Source: Saccharomyces paradoxus (lineage: Eukaryota > Ascomycota > Saccharomycetes > Saccharomycetales > Saccharomycetaceae). Taken from it: 64,000 bases of DNA. The stretch is from assembly GCF_002079055.1 (NCBI RefSeq), contig NC_047490.1:1178001-1242000 (forward strand), written 5' to 3'. The position numbers and the translations under genes are program-made. The notes beneath the pieces were generated by a model that made no database searches, was not told the DNA's origin, and worked only from the letters and a program-made list of their open reading frames with translations. This document shows, piece by piece, positions 43,858-53,433 of the stretch (within the stretch, counting starts at the first letter, position 1; each line of letters begins with the position of its first letter).

Positions 43858-45468
43858 ATGACATTCACTAGCAATTTGCCCTTAAGCTCTGAGCAATCAA
43901 CATCACCACCTGCTTCTTCGTTTTCTTCATCGACTGACACGTTGAAAGATATTGACATTCCTCATAATGGGGCCGATTTGTCCACATATAGTAAATTTCT
44001 GGCCCTGTATTGCAGAAGCGACAAAAATGATGATTTTTACTCTTTAGAGGAAAAACAGAATTGCAAATTTGGAGACCAATGGCCCGCTTTCATTAACACT
44101 ATTGCTAGTTTGGATTGTTCAGGATCCGAAATAAGTGAAAGGGTTTCTCAAAAAATTTTGCCAGCTCCACTAGCAAACAAATTTACCAATAATTTAGGAG
44201 TGGCAATAAAGATTTCTGAATATACACGTGATGACGAACACCAAATTCGTGGTTGTGTTACAACGGTTGAAAATGAAAATTCTTTCAACAACTGGTTCGT
44301 ATATCACATTTTAGATCAATCTCGGTTATCTTTAAGTGAACAGCCAATTGTAGCCAAAGAAGTTAAATATCACGAATTATTTGCTGATTTTTTTGAGAAA
44401 AATCTGAAAAACACAATTGTCAATGATCAATGGAATTTTGGTGGCCGTGATTACTTCATGGAACGTTCAAGATATTTTACCGATCGATATCTGAGAATTG
44501 AGTGTATCTTGCCAGCTTTTCCATGCAAGTCATCTAATGAGCAAAAAGTGTATGGTTCTGTTCCTGATAAAGGCGAAGAACTCGCTTTGAAAAGATTGAT
44601 AAAAGCCACACAAGATCTTGTTGAAGTATATCCACCGGGTATGAAGATTTGGATAGTTAGCGATGGTCACGTTTTTTCCGATTGTATTGGGGTCGATGAT
44701 GACGTCGTCAGTACTTACACGACAAAACTACACGAACTTTACGAAAGAGTTGCTATACCTGGTGTTGATGCTATTGGGTTTTGCGGCTTGAACGATTTGT
44801 TCTTTAGCGGAGCAGCTAGTGAAGTTTTTGATTCAAAGTGGGTTAGTGATATTGAAGTTGAACACTACACGGGAACTCAAATCTGTCCCAAGTCTGACTT
44901 ATCGAGACAAATTTTGATGAAAGGCTGTGATACTGACGCTGGTCGTTTGAGAAAGCAGATTGCTATAGAAGGCCATCCAAGGTTGCATCTGTATAGGGGG
45001 TTTTCACGTTTTATGATGGAAGATTTATCTCTATTGGATCATTTCCAAAGTTATTCCAGAAAAAAATTCAAGAAAATAATTTCAACGATTGCGTTTAACA
45101 TGATTAAGAGAAATGACGCCTATTCGAACCTAGTGGAATTGATATTCCCTCATCATTTGAGAATTTCCATTCATGCGCACACTAACAGCGGGCCCAAATT
45201 TGGTATAAAAGTAATCTCTAACGAACAGTGTTCCATTGTCAGTTCGTTAGAAGACCTTGATGAACCCAAATTCGAAGATTTCTTACATATTCCCACACCT
45301 TGGCATAACTGTGTCGTAAAAGTGGAAGATGAAGAGGAAAAATATTTTCTGACAAAATCAAAAGTAATCAAGGATGCTCTTGAAAAGGGTATGTATGACG
45401 GTGTATGGAAAGATACTCGTTTCGATATTGGAGAAGGGGGACATTTCGTTATCAAGAAAATCTCTTAA
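43858..45468 (+). CDS. DIT1: N-formyltyrosine synthase Dit1 (spore wall)
   Basis: A 536-residue protein of the DIT1/PvcA isocyanide-synthase-like family, which forms N-formyl tyrosine from L-tyrosine for the dityrosine layer of the spore wall. The conserved core (about residues 180-400) includes WIVSDGHVFSDCIGVDDD. The N-terminal 35 residues are Ser-rich and variable. Length equals that of S. cerevisiae Dit1. It shares its promoter region with DIT2, the next enzyme in the pathway, so the two genes form a two-step cluster. Confidence 0.96.
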   Translation: MTFTSNLPLSSEQSTSPPASSFSSSTDTLKDIDIPHNGADLSTYSKFLALYCRSDKNDDFYSLEEKQNCKFGDQWPAFINTIASLDCSGSEISERVSQKILPAPLANKFTNNLGVAIKISEYTRDDEHQIRGCVTTVENENSFNNWFVYHILDQSRLSLSEQPIVAKEVKYHELFADFFEKNLKNTIVNDQWNFGGRDYFMERSRYFTDRYLRIECILPAFPCKSSNEQKVYGSVPDKGEELALKRLIKATQDLVEVYPPGMKIWIVSDGHVFSDCIGVDDDVVSTYTTKLHELYERVAIPGVDAIGFCGLNDLFFSGAASEVFDSKWVSDIEVEHYTGTQICPKSDLSRQILMKGCDTDAGRLRKQIAIEGHPRLHLYRGFSRFMMEDLSLLDHFQSYSRKKFKKIISTIAFNMIKRNDAYSNLVELIFPHHLRISIHAHTNSGPKFGIKVISNEQCSIVSSLEDLDEPKFEDFLHIPTPWHNCVVKVEDEEEKYFLTKSKVIKDALEKGMYDGVWKDTRFDIGEGGHFVIKKIS

Positions 45469-45977
45469 GGATAAAGCAGAAGCGCTAGACCGGCTTACTT
45501 TTTGTCCTTTACTTAAATATTAGTTAGTTCGTTTTCTTTTTCTCATTTTTTTATGTTTGTCTCCCATTGTTCTAATTTTCAAAAATCTATGATTTCACAC
45601 ATGCTTTTTGATTAAACAATATAGGAAAAAAATACTGCACAAAACAGTATTAATTACATTTCCATTAACACAGGGGTTAGATTCTTTATCTTAGAAAATT
45701 AGTAATCAATATATATTTGTCTTTCTTTTCTTTTCTTTTATTGTCTCCAGTGACACACATGATTCCGAGACGCTGCAATCGCCCTAAGTAATCCAAGAGA
45801 ATGAACGTTGCTGTCAAAGGTAATATTTTGAATTTCAATTGACGTAATTAATGATACTATTAATAATACAGAGCGTATATGAAGTATTGCAAATAACATG
45901 CACAGTTCTTTTGGAATGAGAATGATAATGATGGGTGAAGACGGGCTTTTAGGAAAGCGTTGCGAGATGACAACTGA
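45469..45977. other. Convergent 3' region DIT1/RPB7
   Basis: The 509 bases between two stops are AT-rich with a TTTTTATGTTTG near 45549-45560 that misses the ARS consensus by one base. No gene is recognised. Confidence 0.45.
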
Positions 45978-46493
45978 TTAAATAGCACCCAAATAATCTT
46001 CTTTGATACTACCGATTGCGTGGATGGAACTCACTTGACTAATACAACCTTCAATTTTAACTCTAATTCTACTTTTTATTGTAATGACATCTTCTGAACT
46101 TTGGTATGATGGAGGATTTGAACCTGCATTAAAGGTCAAATCTTGAGGCATCAGATGCTTTGTCACAAATACTTTCATTGGGCCTACTTGCACTTCGAAC
46201 CCGTGCTGAGAACATGAAACGACTGTACCGTCCACTACTTCCCCTTTGAATGGTTTGAAAACTACTGCTCTATATTTCACGTTAAATTCAGCCGACCCAT
46301 CGGTGGGTAATATTCTTCCACGTTGAATATCTATATTATCGTAGTCTAGCACACAAAGGATATATCCGAATTTACCCGTACACGAACCTTCAACCTCTTC
46401 CAATAGTTTTGTCTTCAGATATTGCTTCATTCGGGGGCCAAAAAAGGACGGATGAAGGGTAATATTAAGCGAAAGGTCTTTAATAAAAAACAT
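45978..46493 (-). CDS. RPB7: RNA polymerase II subunit Rpb7
   Basis: A 171-residue protein with the N-terminal tip domain (residues 1-80, MFFIKDLSLNITLHPSFFG) and a C-terminal S1/OB RNA-binding domain. With Rpb4 it forms the stalk of Pol II that holds the clamp closed and binds nascent RNA. It also follows mRNA to decay and translation. Highly conserved, full length. Divergent from MRP20 across a 468-base promoter with an Abf1-type site. Confidence 0.97.
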   Translation of the reverse strand: MFFIKDLSLNITLHPSFFGPRMKQYLKTKLLEEVEGSCTGKFGYILCVLDYDNIDIQRGRILPTDGSAEFNVKYRAVVFKPFKGEVVDGTVVSCSQHGFEVQVGPMKVFVTKHLMPQDLTFNAGSNPPSYQSSEDVITIKSRIRVKIEGCISQVSSIHAIGSIKEDYLGAI

Positions 46494-47753
<1,260 letters not shown>

Positions 47754-47809
47754 AACATTCCCCTCCCACCTTCAACCCACACGCAAATACACATCACGTA
47801 CCCCTCGCC

Positions 47810-47819
47810 CCTGTATATA
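47810..47819 (+). promoter_or_regulatory. Puf3 site in the MRP20 3' UTR
   Basis: CCTGTATATA is a full match to CNTGTAHATA, 57 nt after the stop. Mitochondrial ribosomal protein mRNAs are the main Puf3 targets. Confidence 0.75.
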
Positions 47820-48107
47820 CGCAGCAAACTAAATAACTTCTTTAAGCAAAAAAAGAAAAAAAAAAAGAATATCACTTTTTTCCAATAGACGCAAAATACA
47901 TGACGTGGCTGTGGAACAGGTACCGCACCGCACACAATAAAAAATAACAGCAGGATAGGTTTTATGCAAGAAAAAAAAAAACGGTTATGGCATCTATTTC
48001 CCTTGCCCTGGAATGTGACTTGTGTTCTTGTTCGTCTTTGTTTCCGTTCGCTGCAAAGAGCGAGAACATTGGTTGTTCCACTTATTATTATTATTTTCAG
48101 GGTCGCT

Positions 48108-48115
48108 TCCGTGGA
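48108..48115 (+). promoter_or_regulatory. PDRE (Pdr1/Pdr3 site) of PDR15, distal
   Basis: TCCGTGGA matches the pleiotropic drug response element TCCGYGGA, 429 bases before the PDR15 ATG. Confidence 0.85.
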
Positions 48116-48182
48116 ATGCAATGCACGGATCTGGGGGAGACACCTGCGGAGACGGGAGCGCGGGGCCGTCCCGCATGCTCGT

Positions 48183-48190
48183 TCCGCGGA
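48183..48190 (+). promoter_or_regulatory. PDRE (Pdr1/Pdr3 site) of PDR15, proximal
   Basis: TCCGCGGA is the perfect palindromic PDRE, 75 bases downstream of the first one and 354 before the ATG. Confidence 0.88.
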
Positions 48191-48347
48191 GGGTCTCGAG
48201 CGGGCCTGCGAGGGGCCGATCTGCGACGCACGGTGCCGGGGATAAGGCGTGGCACGAAGGTCGAACGATGAGGGAGAATAGTACTGCTACTGCTGCCCGA
48301 GGCTTAAGTAGTAGGGATCGAAAAGGGAGCATATACATCTAAGAAAA

Positions 48348-48355
48348 TATATAAG
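48348..48355 (+). promoter_or_regulatory. TATA box of PDR15
   Basis: TATATAAG lies 189 bases before the ATG and downstream of both PDREs, as expected for a stress- and drug-inducible gene. Confidence 0.6.
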
Positions 48356-48543
48356 AAGCAGCTCTCTGCCGGGACCAAATTGCCTTCTTGTGCTGCTGTA
48401 AAGAGACTTGCTCGTCTTTCTATAGATATGTCATACACAGTTCAAGTATACTACTATTATTAACATCCTATTACCACCACTACTATCATACAATAGTTGC
48501 TATACGAATATATAAAACACACACATATAACAAACAAAACCCT

Positions 48544-51500
48544 ATGTCGTCAGATATCAGAGACGTAGAGGAACGAAATTCGCAGAGTTCGAGTTCGAGC
48601 TCGAGCTCGAGCTCGAACTCTAACTCTGCTGCCCAATCCATTGGACAACATCCATATCGCGGTTTCGATAGCGAAGCTGCGGAAAGGGTGCACGAGTTGG
48701 CTAGAACGCTCACATCGCAGAGCTTACTGTATACTGCTAACTCAAACAATACCGACCATAATAGTATCTCCAGCAACCATAATACGCACAATGCGGACTC
48801 GAGATCCGTCTTTTCCACGGACATGGAGGGGGTAAACCCGGTGTTCACCAACCCGGACACCCCGGGATACAATCCCAAATTGGACCCTAACAGTGATCAA
48901 TTTTCCAGTACAGCGTGGGTACAGAACATGGCAAACATTTGTACTTCGGACCCAGACTTCTACAAGCCGTACTCGCTCGGCTGTGTATGGAAAAATCTAA
49001 GCGCCTCCGGAGACTCTGCCGATGTGTCATACCAGTCCACTTTCGCTAACATCGTACCAAAGCTGCTTACGAAAGGGCTTAGATTACTGAAGCCTAGTAA
49101 AGGGGAAGACACTTTCCAGATCTTGAAGCCCATGGATGGCTGTCTTAACCCTGGTGAATTGTTGGTCGTTCTTGGTAGACCAGGGTCAGGTTGTACCACG
49201 CTGCTAAAATCCATATCTTCTAACTCGCACGGGTTCAAAATCGCAAAAGACTCTGTAGTCTCTTACAACGGTTTGTCTAGCTCGGATATTAGAAAGCATT
49301 ACCGTGGGGAAGTCGTTTACAATGCCGAATCAGACATTCATTTACCGCATCTTACCGTGTACCAAACGCTTTTCACCGTCGCAAGAATGAAAACGCCGCA
49401 AAATCGTATCAAGGGGGTGGATAGAGAAGCATATGCCAATCACGTGACAGAAGTTGCCATGGCCACTTATGGTCTTTCACATACCAGAGACACTAAGGTC
49501 GGGGATGATCTGGTCAGAGGTGTTTCTGGTGGTGAAAGAAAGCGTGTATCCATTGCGGAAGTCGCAATCTGTGGGGCCAAGTTTCAATGTTGGGATAATG
49601 CCACCAGAGGTTTGGACTCTGCTACTGCCTTAGAATTCATTCGTGCTTTGAAAACTCAAGCTGATATCGGGAAGACTGCTGCTACTGTGGCCATCTATCA
49701 ATGTTCTCAGGATGCTTATAATCTTTTTGATAAGGTCTGTGTCCTGGATGATGGTTACCAACTTTATTTTGGGCCCGCTAAGGATGCCAAGAAATATTTC
49801 CAAGACATGGGGTACTATTGCCCCCCCAGACAAACTACTGCTGATTTCTTGACTTCAATTACAAGTCCTACTGAAAGAATTATCAGCAAAGAATTTATCG
49901 AAAAGGGTACCAAAGTGCCTCAAACGCCGAAGGATATGGCCGAATATTGGCTACAGTCAGAAAACTACAAAAGTTTAATTAAGGACGTGGACTCTACTTT
50001 AAAGACAAATACAGACGAAGCACGCGATATCATCAAAGATGCTCACCACGCTAAGCAGGCAAAAAGGGCACCACCTTCCTCTCCATATGTTGTCAACTAT
50101 GGCATGCAAGTCAAATATTTGTTGATTAGAAATTTCTGGAGAATGAAGCAAAGTGCCAGTGTCACTCTGTGGCAAGTCATCGGTAATTCTGTCATGGCTT
50201 TCATCTTAGGTTCTATGTTTTACAAAGTGATGAAGAAAAACGATACTTCTACTTTCTACTTTCGCGGTGCTGCAATGTTTTTCGCCATTTTGTTTAATGC
50301 ATTTTCGTGTCTTTTGGAAATCTTCAGTTTGTATGAAACAAGGCCTATAACCGAAAAGCACAGAACTTATTCTTTGTATCATCCAAGTGCGGACGCATTT
50401 GCGTCTGTCTTGTCGGAAATGCCCCCAAAATTGATTACTGCTGTTTGCTTCAATATCATCTTTTATTTCTTAGTTGATTTCAGGAGAAACGGCGGTGTCT
50501 TTTTCTTTTATTTTTTAATTAATGTCATCGCCACTTTCACCTTATCCCATCTGTTTAGATGTGTTGGTTCCTTGACCAAGACTTTACAGGAGGCCATGGT
50601 CCCCGCTTCGATGCTATTATTAGCAATTTCTATGTATACAGGGTTTGCCATCCCAAAAACCAAAATTCTAGGTTGGTCTATTTGGATTTGGTATATCAAT
50701 CCGTTAGCCTACCTATTTGAATCCTTAATGGTTAATGAGTTTCATGATCGAAGATTCCCCTGTGCACAGTACATCCCTGCCGGCCCTGCTTATCAGAACA
50801 TTGCAGGTACCCAACGTGTTTGTTCCGCTGTTGGTGCTTATCCTGGTAACGACTATGTGTTAGGTGATGATTTCTTGAAGGAAAGTTACGATTATGAGCA
50901 TAAACACAAGTGGCGTGGGTTTGGTATTGGTATGGCTTACGTTGTTTTCTTTTTCTTTGTTTATCTTATCCTTTGTGAGTATAATGAAGGTGCTAAACAA
51001 AAGGGAGAAATGGTCGTCTTCCTAAGATCTAAGATCAAGCAATTAAGAAAGGAAGGTAAGTTAGAAGAAAAGCACAGACCTAAAGACGTTGAAAATAATG
51101 CAGGCAGCTCTCCAGATTCCGCCACTACAGAGAAAAAATTACTGGATGATAGTTCCGAGGGATCGGATAGCTCTTCAGATAATGGCGGATTGGGACTATC
51201 CAAATCCGAGGCAATTTTCCACTGGCGTGACTTATGCTATGACGTTCCAATAAAAGGTGGTCAAAGACGTATCTTAAATAACGTAGATGGTTGGGTAAAA
51301 CCAGGTACTTTGACTGCTTTAATGGGCGCTTCGGGTGCAGGTAAAACAACCTTATTAGATTGTTTGGCTGAAAGAGTCACTATGGGTGTCATTACCGGTA
51401 ATATTTTTGTCGATGGTCGTCTCCGTGATGAATCATTCCCTAGATCTATTGGTTATTGTCAACAACAAGATTTACATTTGAAAACAGCTACAGTAAGGGA

Positions 51501-53157
51501 ATCTTTGAGATTTTCAGCTTATTTGCGTCAGCCTTCGTCGGTTTCCATTGAGGAGAAGAATAATTACGTGGAAGAAGTTATCAAAATTTTGGAAATGCAA
51601 AAATATTCAGATGCTGTTGTTGGTGTTGCAGGTGAAGGTTTAAATGTTGAACAGAGGAAAAGACTTACTATAGGTGTCGAACTAGCGGCCCGGCCCAAAC
51701 TTTTGGTCTTTTTGGATGAACCAACATCAGGTCTGGATTCTCAAACTGCTTGGGACACTTGTCAACTTATGAGAAAGCTAGCTACCCACGGCCAAGCAAT
51801 TTTATGCACTATCCATCAACCTTCTGCTATCTTGATGCAACAATTTGATAGATTATTATTTCTACAGAAGGGAGGTCAAACTGTTTATTTTGGCGATTTG
51901 GGTGAAGGTTGTAAAACTATGATTGATTATTTTGAAGGCAAAGGAGCTCACAAATGTCCACCTGATGCCAACCCTGCTGAATGGATGTTGGAGGTTGTGG
52001 GTGCTGCTCCTGGTACTCATGCCAGTCAAGATTATAATGAAGCTTGGAGGAGTTCAGACGAATACAAGGCTATCCAGGAGGAACTGGATTGGATGGAAAA
52101 GAATTTGCCAAGCAGGTCAAAAGAGCCAACTGCAGAAGAACATAAACCGTTTGCTGCATCTTTATACTACCAATTCAAAATGGTTACCATTCGTTTGTTT
52201 CAACAATACTGGAGATCCCCTGATTATTTATGGTCGAAATTTATTTTGACTATTTTCAATCAAGTTTTTATTGGTTTTACATTTTTCAAGGCTGATAGAA
52301 GTTTGCAAGGGCTACAAAATCAAATGTTATCAATATTCATGTACACAGTTATTTTCAATCCTATCCTACAACAGTACCTACCATCTTTCGTGCAGCAAAG
52401 GGATTTGTACGAAGCAAGAGAACGGCCTTCAAGAACATTTTCGTGGGCTGCGTTTTTCTTTTCTCAAATCGTTGTTGAAATCCCATGGAATATTTTGGCG
52501 GGTACGATTGCTTATTGTATTTACTATTACGCAGTTGGGTTTTATGCGAATGCCTCAGCTGCTGGCCAACTTCATGAGAGAGGTGCTCTATTTTGGTTAT
52601 TTTCTATTGCCTTCTATGTCTACATTGGTTCTATGGGTTTGTTGATGATTTCTTTCAATGAAGTTGCTGAAACAGCAGCACATATGGGAACGCTATTATT
52701 CACAATGGCATTATCTTTCTGTGGTGTTATGGCTACCCCTAGTGCCATGCCAAGATTTTGGATCTTTATGTATAGAGTATCACCCCTAACCTATATGATC
52801 GATGCATTATTAGCTGTTGGTGTGGCTAATGTGGATGTCAAATGTTCGGATTATGAAATGGTAAAATTTACTCCGCCATCCGGTACCACCTGCGGAGAAT
52901 ACATGGCATCATATATCAAATTGGCCGGAACAGGTTACTTAGGTGACCCATCTGCAACAGATATATGTAGTTTCTGTGCGGTATCTACCACAAATGCCTT
53001 CTTGGCCACCTTCAGTTCTCATTATTACAGGAGATGGAGAAATTACGGTATTTTTATCTGCTATATTGCCTTTGATTATATCGCTGCAACATTCTTATAT
53101 TGGTTATCCAGAGTCCCTAAGAATAGCGGTAAGATTTCCGAGAAGCCCAAGAAGTAA
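48544..53157 (+). CDS. PDR15: Plasma membrane ABC multidrug transporter Pdr15
   Basis: A 1,537-residue full-size ABCG (PDR) transporter arranged (NBD-TMD)x2. NBD1 has the degenerate Walker A GRPGSGCTT (about residues 211-219, Cys for Lys) and signature VSGGERKRVS. NBD2 has canonical GASGAGKTT (about 928-936) but a divergent signature LNVEQRKRL. This asymmetric pair is typical of fungal PDR pumps. Two six-helix membrane domains follow the NBDs. It exports weak acids and drugs and is induced by Pdr1/Pdr3, Msn2 and stress. The Ser-rich segment at residues 15-26 is encoded by a hexamer repeat and explains the slightly greater length than S. cerevisiae (1,529 by memory). Upstream frame extension is TTG-initiated and rejected. 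Confidence 0.97.
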   Translation: MSSDIRDVEERNSQSSSSSSSSSSNSNSAAQSIGQHPYRGFDSEAAERVHELARTLTSQSLLYTANSNNTDHNSISSNHNTHNADSRSVFSTDMEGVNPVFTNPDTPGYNPKLDPNSDQFSSTAWVQNMANICTSDPDFYKPYSLGCVWKNLSASGDSADVSYQSTFANIVPKLLTKGLRLLKPSKGEDTFQILKPMDGCLNPGELLVVLGRPGSGCTTLLKSISSNSHGFKIAKDSVVSYNGLSSSDIRKHYRGEVVYNAESDIHLPHLTVYQTLFTVARMKTPQNRIKGVDREAYANHVTEVAMATYGLSHTRDTKVGDDLVRGVSGGERKRVSIAEVAICGAKFQCWDNATRGLDSATALEFIRALKTQADIGKTAATVAIYQCSQDAYNLFDKVCVLDDGYQLYFGPAKDAKKYFQDMGYYCPPRQTTADFLTSITSPTERIISKEFIEKGTKVPQTPKDMAEYWLQSENYKSLIKDVDSTLKTNTDEARDIIKDAHHAKQAKRAPPSSPYVVNYGMQVKYLLIRNFWRMKQSASVTLWQVIGNSVMAFILGSMFYKVMKKNDTSTFYFRGAAMFFAILFNAFSCLLEIFSLYETRPITEKHRTYSLYHPSADAFASVLSEMPPKLITAVCFNIIFYFLVDFRRNGGVFFFYFLINVIATFTLSHLFRCVGSLTKTLQEAMVPASMLLLAISMYTGFAIPKTKILGWSIWIWYINPLAYLFESLMVNEFHDRRFPCAQYIPAGPAYQNIAGTQRVCSAVGAYPGNDYVLGDDFLKESYDYEHKHKWRGFGIGMAYVVFFFFVYLILCEYNEGAKQKGEMVVFLRSKIKQLRKEGKLEEKHRPKDVENNAGSSPDSATTEKKLLDDSSEGSDSSSDNGGLGLSKSEAIFHWRDLCYDVPIKGGQRRILNNVDGWVKPGTLTALMGASGAGKTTLLDCLAERVTMGVITGNIFVDGRLRDESFPRSIGYCQQQDLHLKTATVRESLRFSAYLRQPSSVSIEEKNNYVEEVIKILEMQKYSDAVVGVAGEGLNVEQRKRLTIGVELAARPKLLVFLDEPTSGLDSQTAWDTCQLMRKLATHGQAILCTIHQPSAILMQQFDRLLFLQKGGQTVYFGDLGEGCKTMIDYFEGKGAHKCPPDANPAEWMLEVVGAAPGTHASQDYNEAWRSSDEYKAIQEELDWMEKNLPSRSKEPTAEEHKPFAASLYYQFKMVTIRLFQQYWRSPDYLWSKFILTIFNQVFIGFTFFKADRSLQGLQNQMLSIFMYTVIFNPILQQYLPSFVQQRDLYEARERPSRTFSWAAFFFSQIVVEIPWNILAGTIAYCIYYYAVGFYANASAAGQLHERGALFWLFSIAFYVYIGSMGLLMISFNEVAETAAHMGTLLFTMALSFCGVMATPSAMPRFWIFMYRVSPLTYMIDALLAVGVANVDVKCSDYEMVKFTPPSGTTCGEYMASYIKLAGTGYLGDPSATDICSFCAVSTTNAFLATFSSHYYRRWRNYGIFICYIAFDYIAATFLYWLSRVPKNSGKISEKPKK
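48585..48620 (+). repeat. GAGYTC hexanucleotide repeat inside PDR15
   Basis: Six tandem hexamers of the GAGTTC/GAGCTC/GAACTC type. In frame they encode alternating AGY and TCG serine codons, giving the poly-Ser run near the N-terminus. Confidence 0.85.
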
Positions 53158-53433
53158 TGAAATTATTTCCTTTTTTAGTTATATTATCTTTCTTTTTTTA
53201 TTATATTTCATTTTTTTTTTCCACTTAGGAAAATTACCTAATTTTCATAAATATTAAAATAATACCTATTGCTTAATGTTTTCACTCTACCTGACATTTC
53301 TTCAAGCTAAAGCTTAGAAGTACTCGACGTATTATTTGTTCACTTTTCGACGAATCATCAAGTAGAAAGCCTGGCTCTATTTGTTTTATTTTCTCTATAT
53401 TCTATATTATAGCTTATAGAAATGCATTTGATA
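53158..53433. other. Convergent 3' region PDR15/TRS120
   Basis: The 276 bases between two stops are AT-rich with T-tracts at 53211-53220. No independent gene is supported. Confidence 0.4.

Larger units (their letters stand above)
47754..48543. other. Intergenic region MRP20/PDR15, GC-rich upstream activating region
   Basis: The 790-base gap holds the MRP20 3' UTR with a Puf3 site, an A-rich run at 47849-47867, a GC-rich island at about 48100-48270 with two PDREs, a TATA at 48348-48355 and a long PDR15 leader. Open frames in the GC island lie in every frame, overlap and have no family features. Confidence 0.65.

Noticed and set aside
47964-48342. Overlapping frames on both strands in the GC-rich PDR15 promoter
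   Set aside because: Frames are open because stop codons are rare in GC-rich DNA; they overlap PDREs, have no family features and have no supported start.
48388-48543. 52-codon extension of PDR15
   Set aside because: Begins at TTG and carries low-complexity Tyr/His/Thr sequence from the AT-rich leader.
52943-53257. 104-codon plus-strand frame over the 3' end of PDR15
   Set aside because: About two thirds overlap PDR15 in another frame and the rest is a hydrophobic run made by a T-rich 3' UTR. It may correspond to a doubtful small S. cerevisiae ORF (YDR406W-A), but the sequence gives no independent support.
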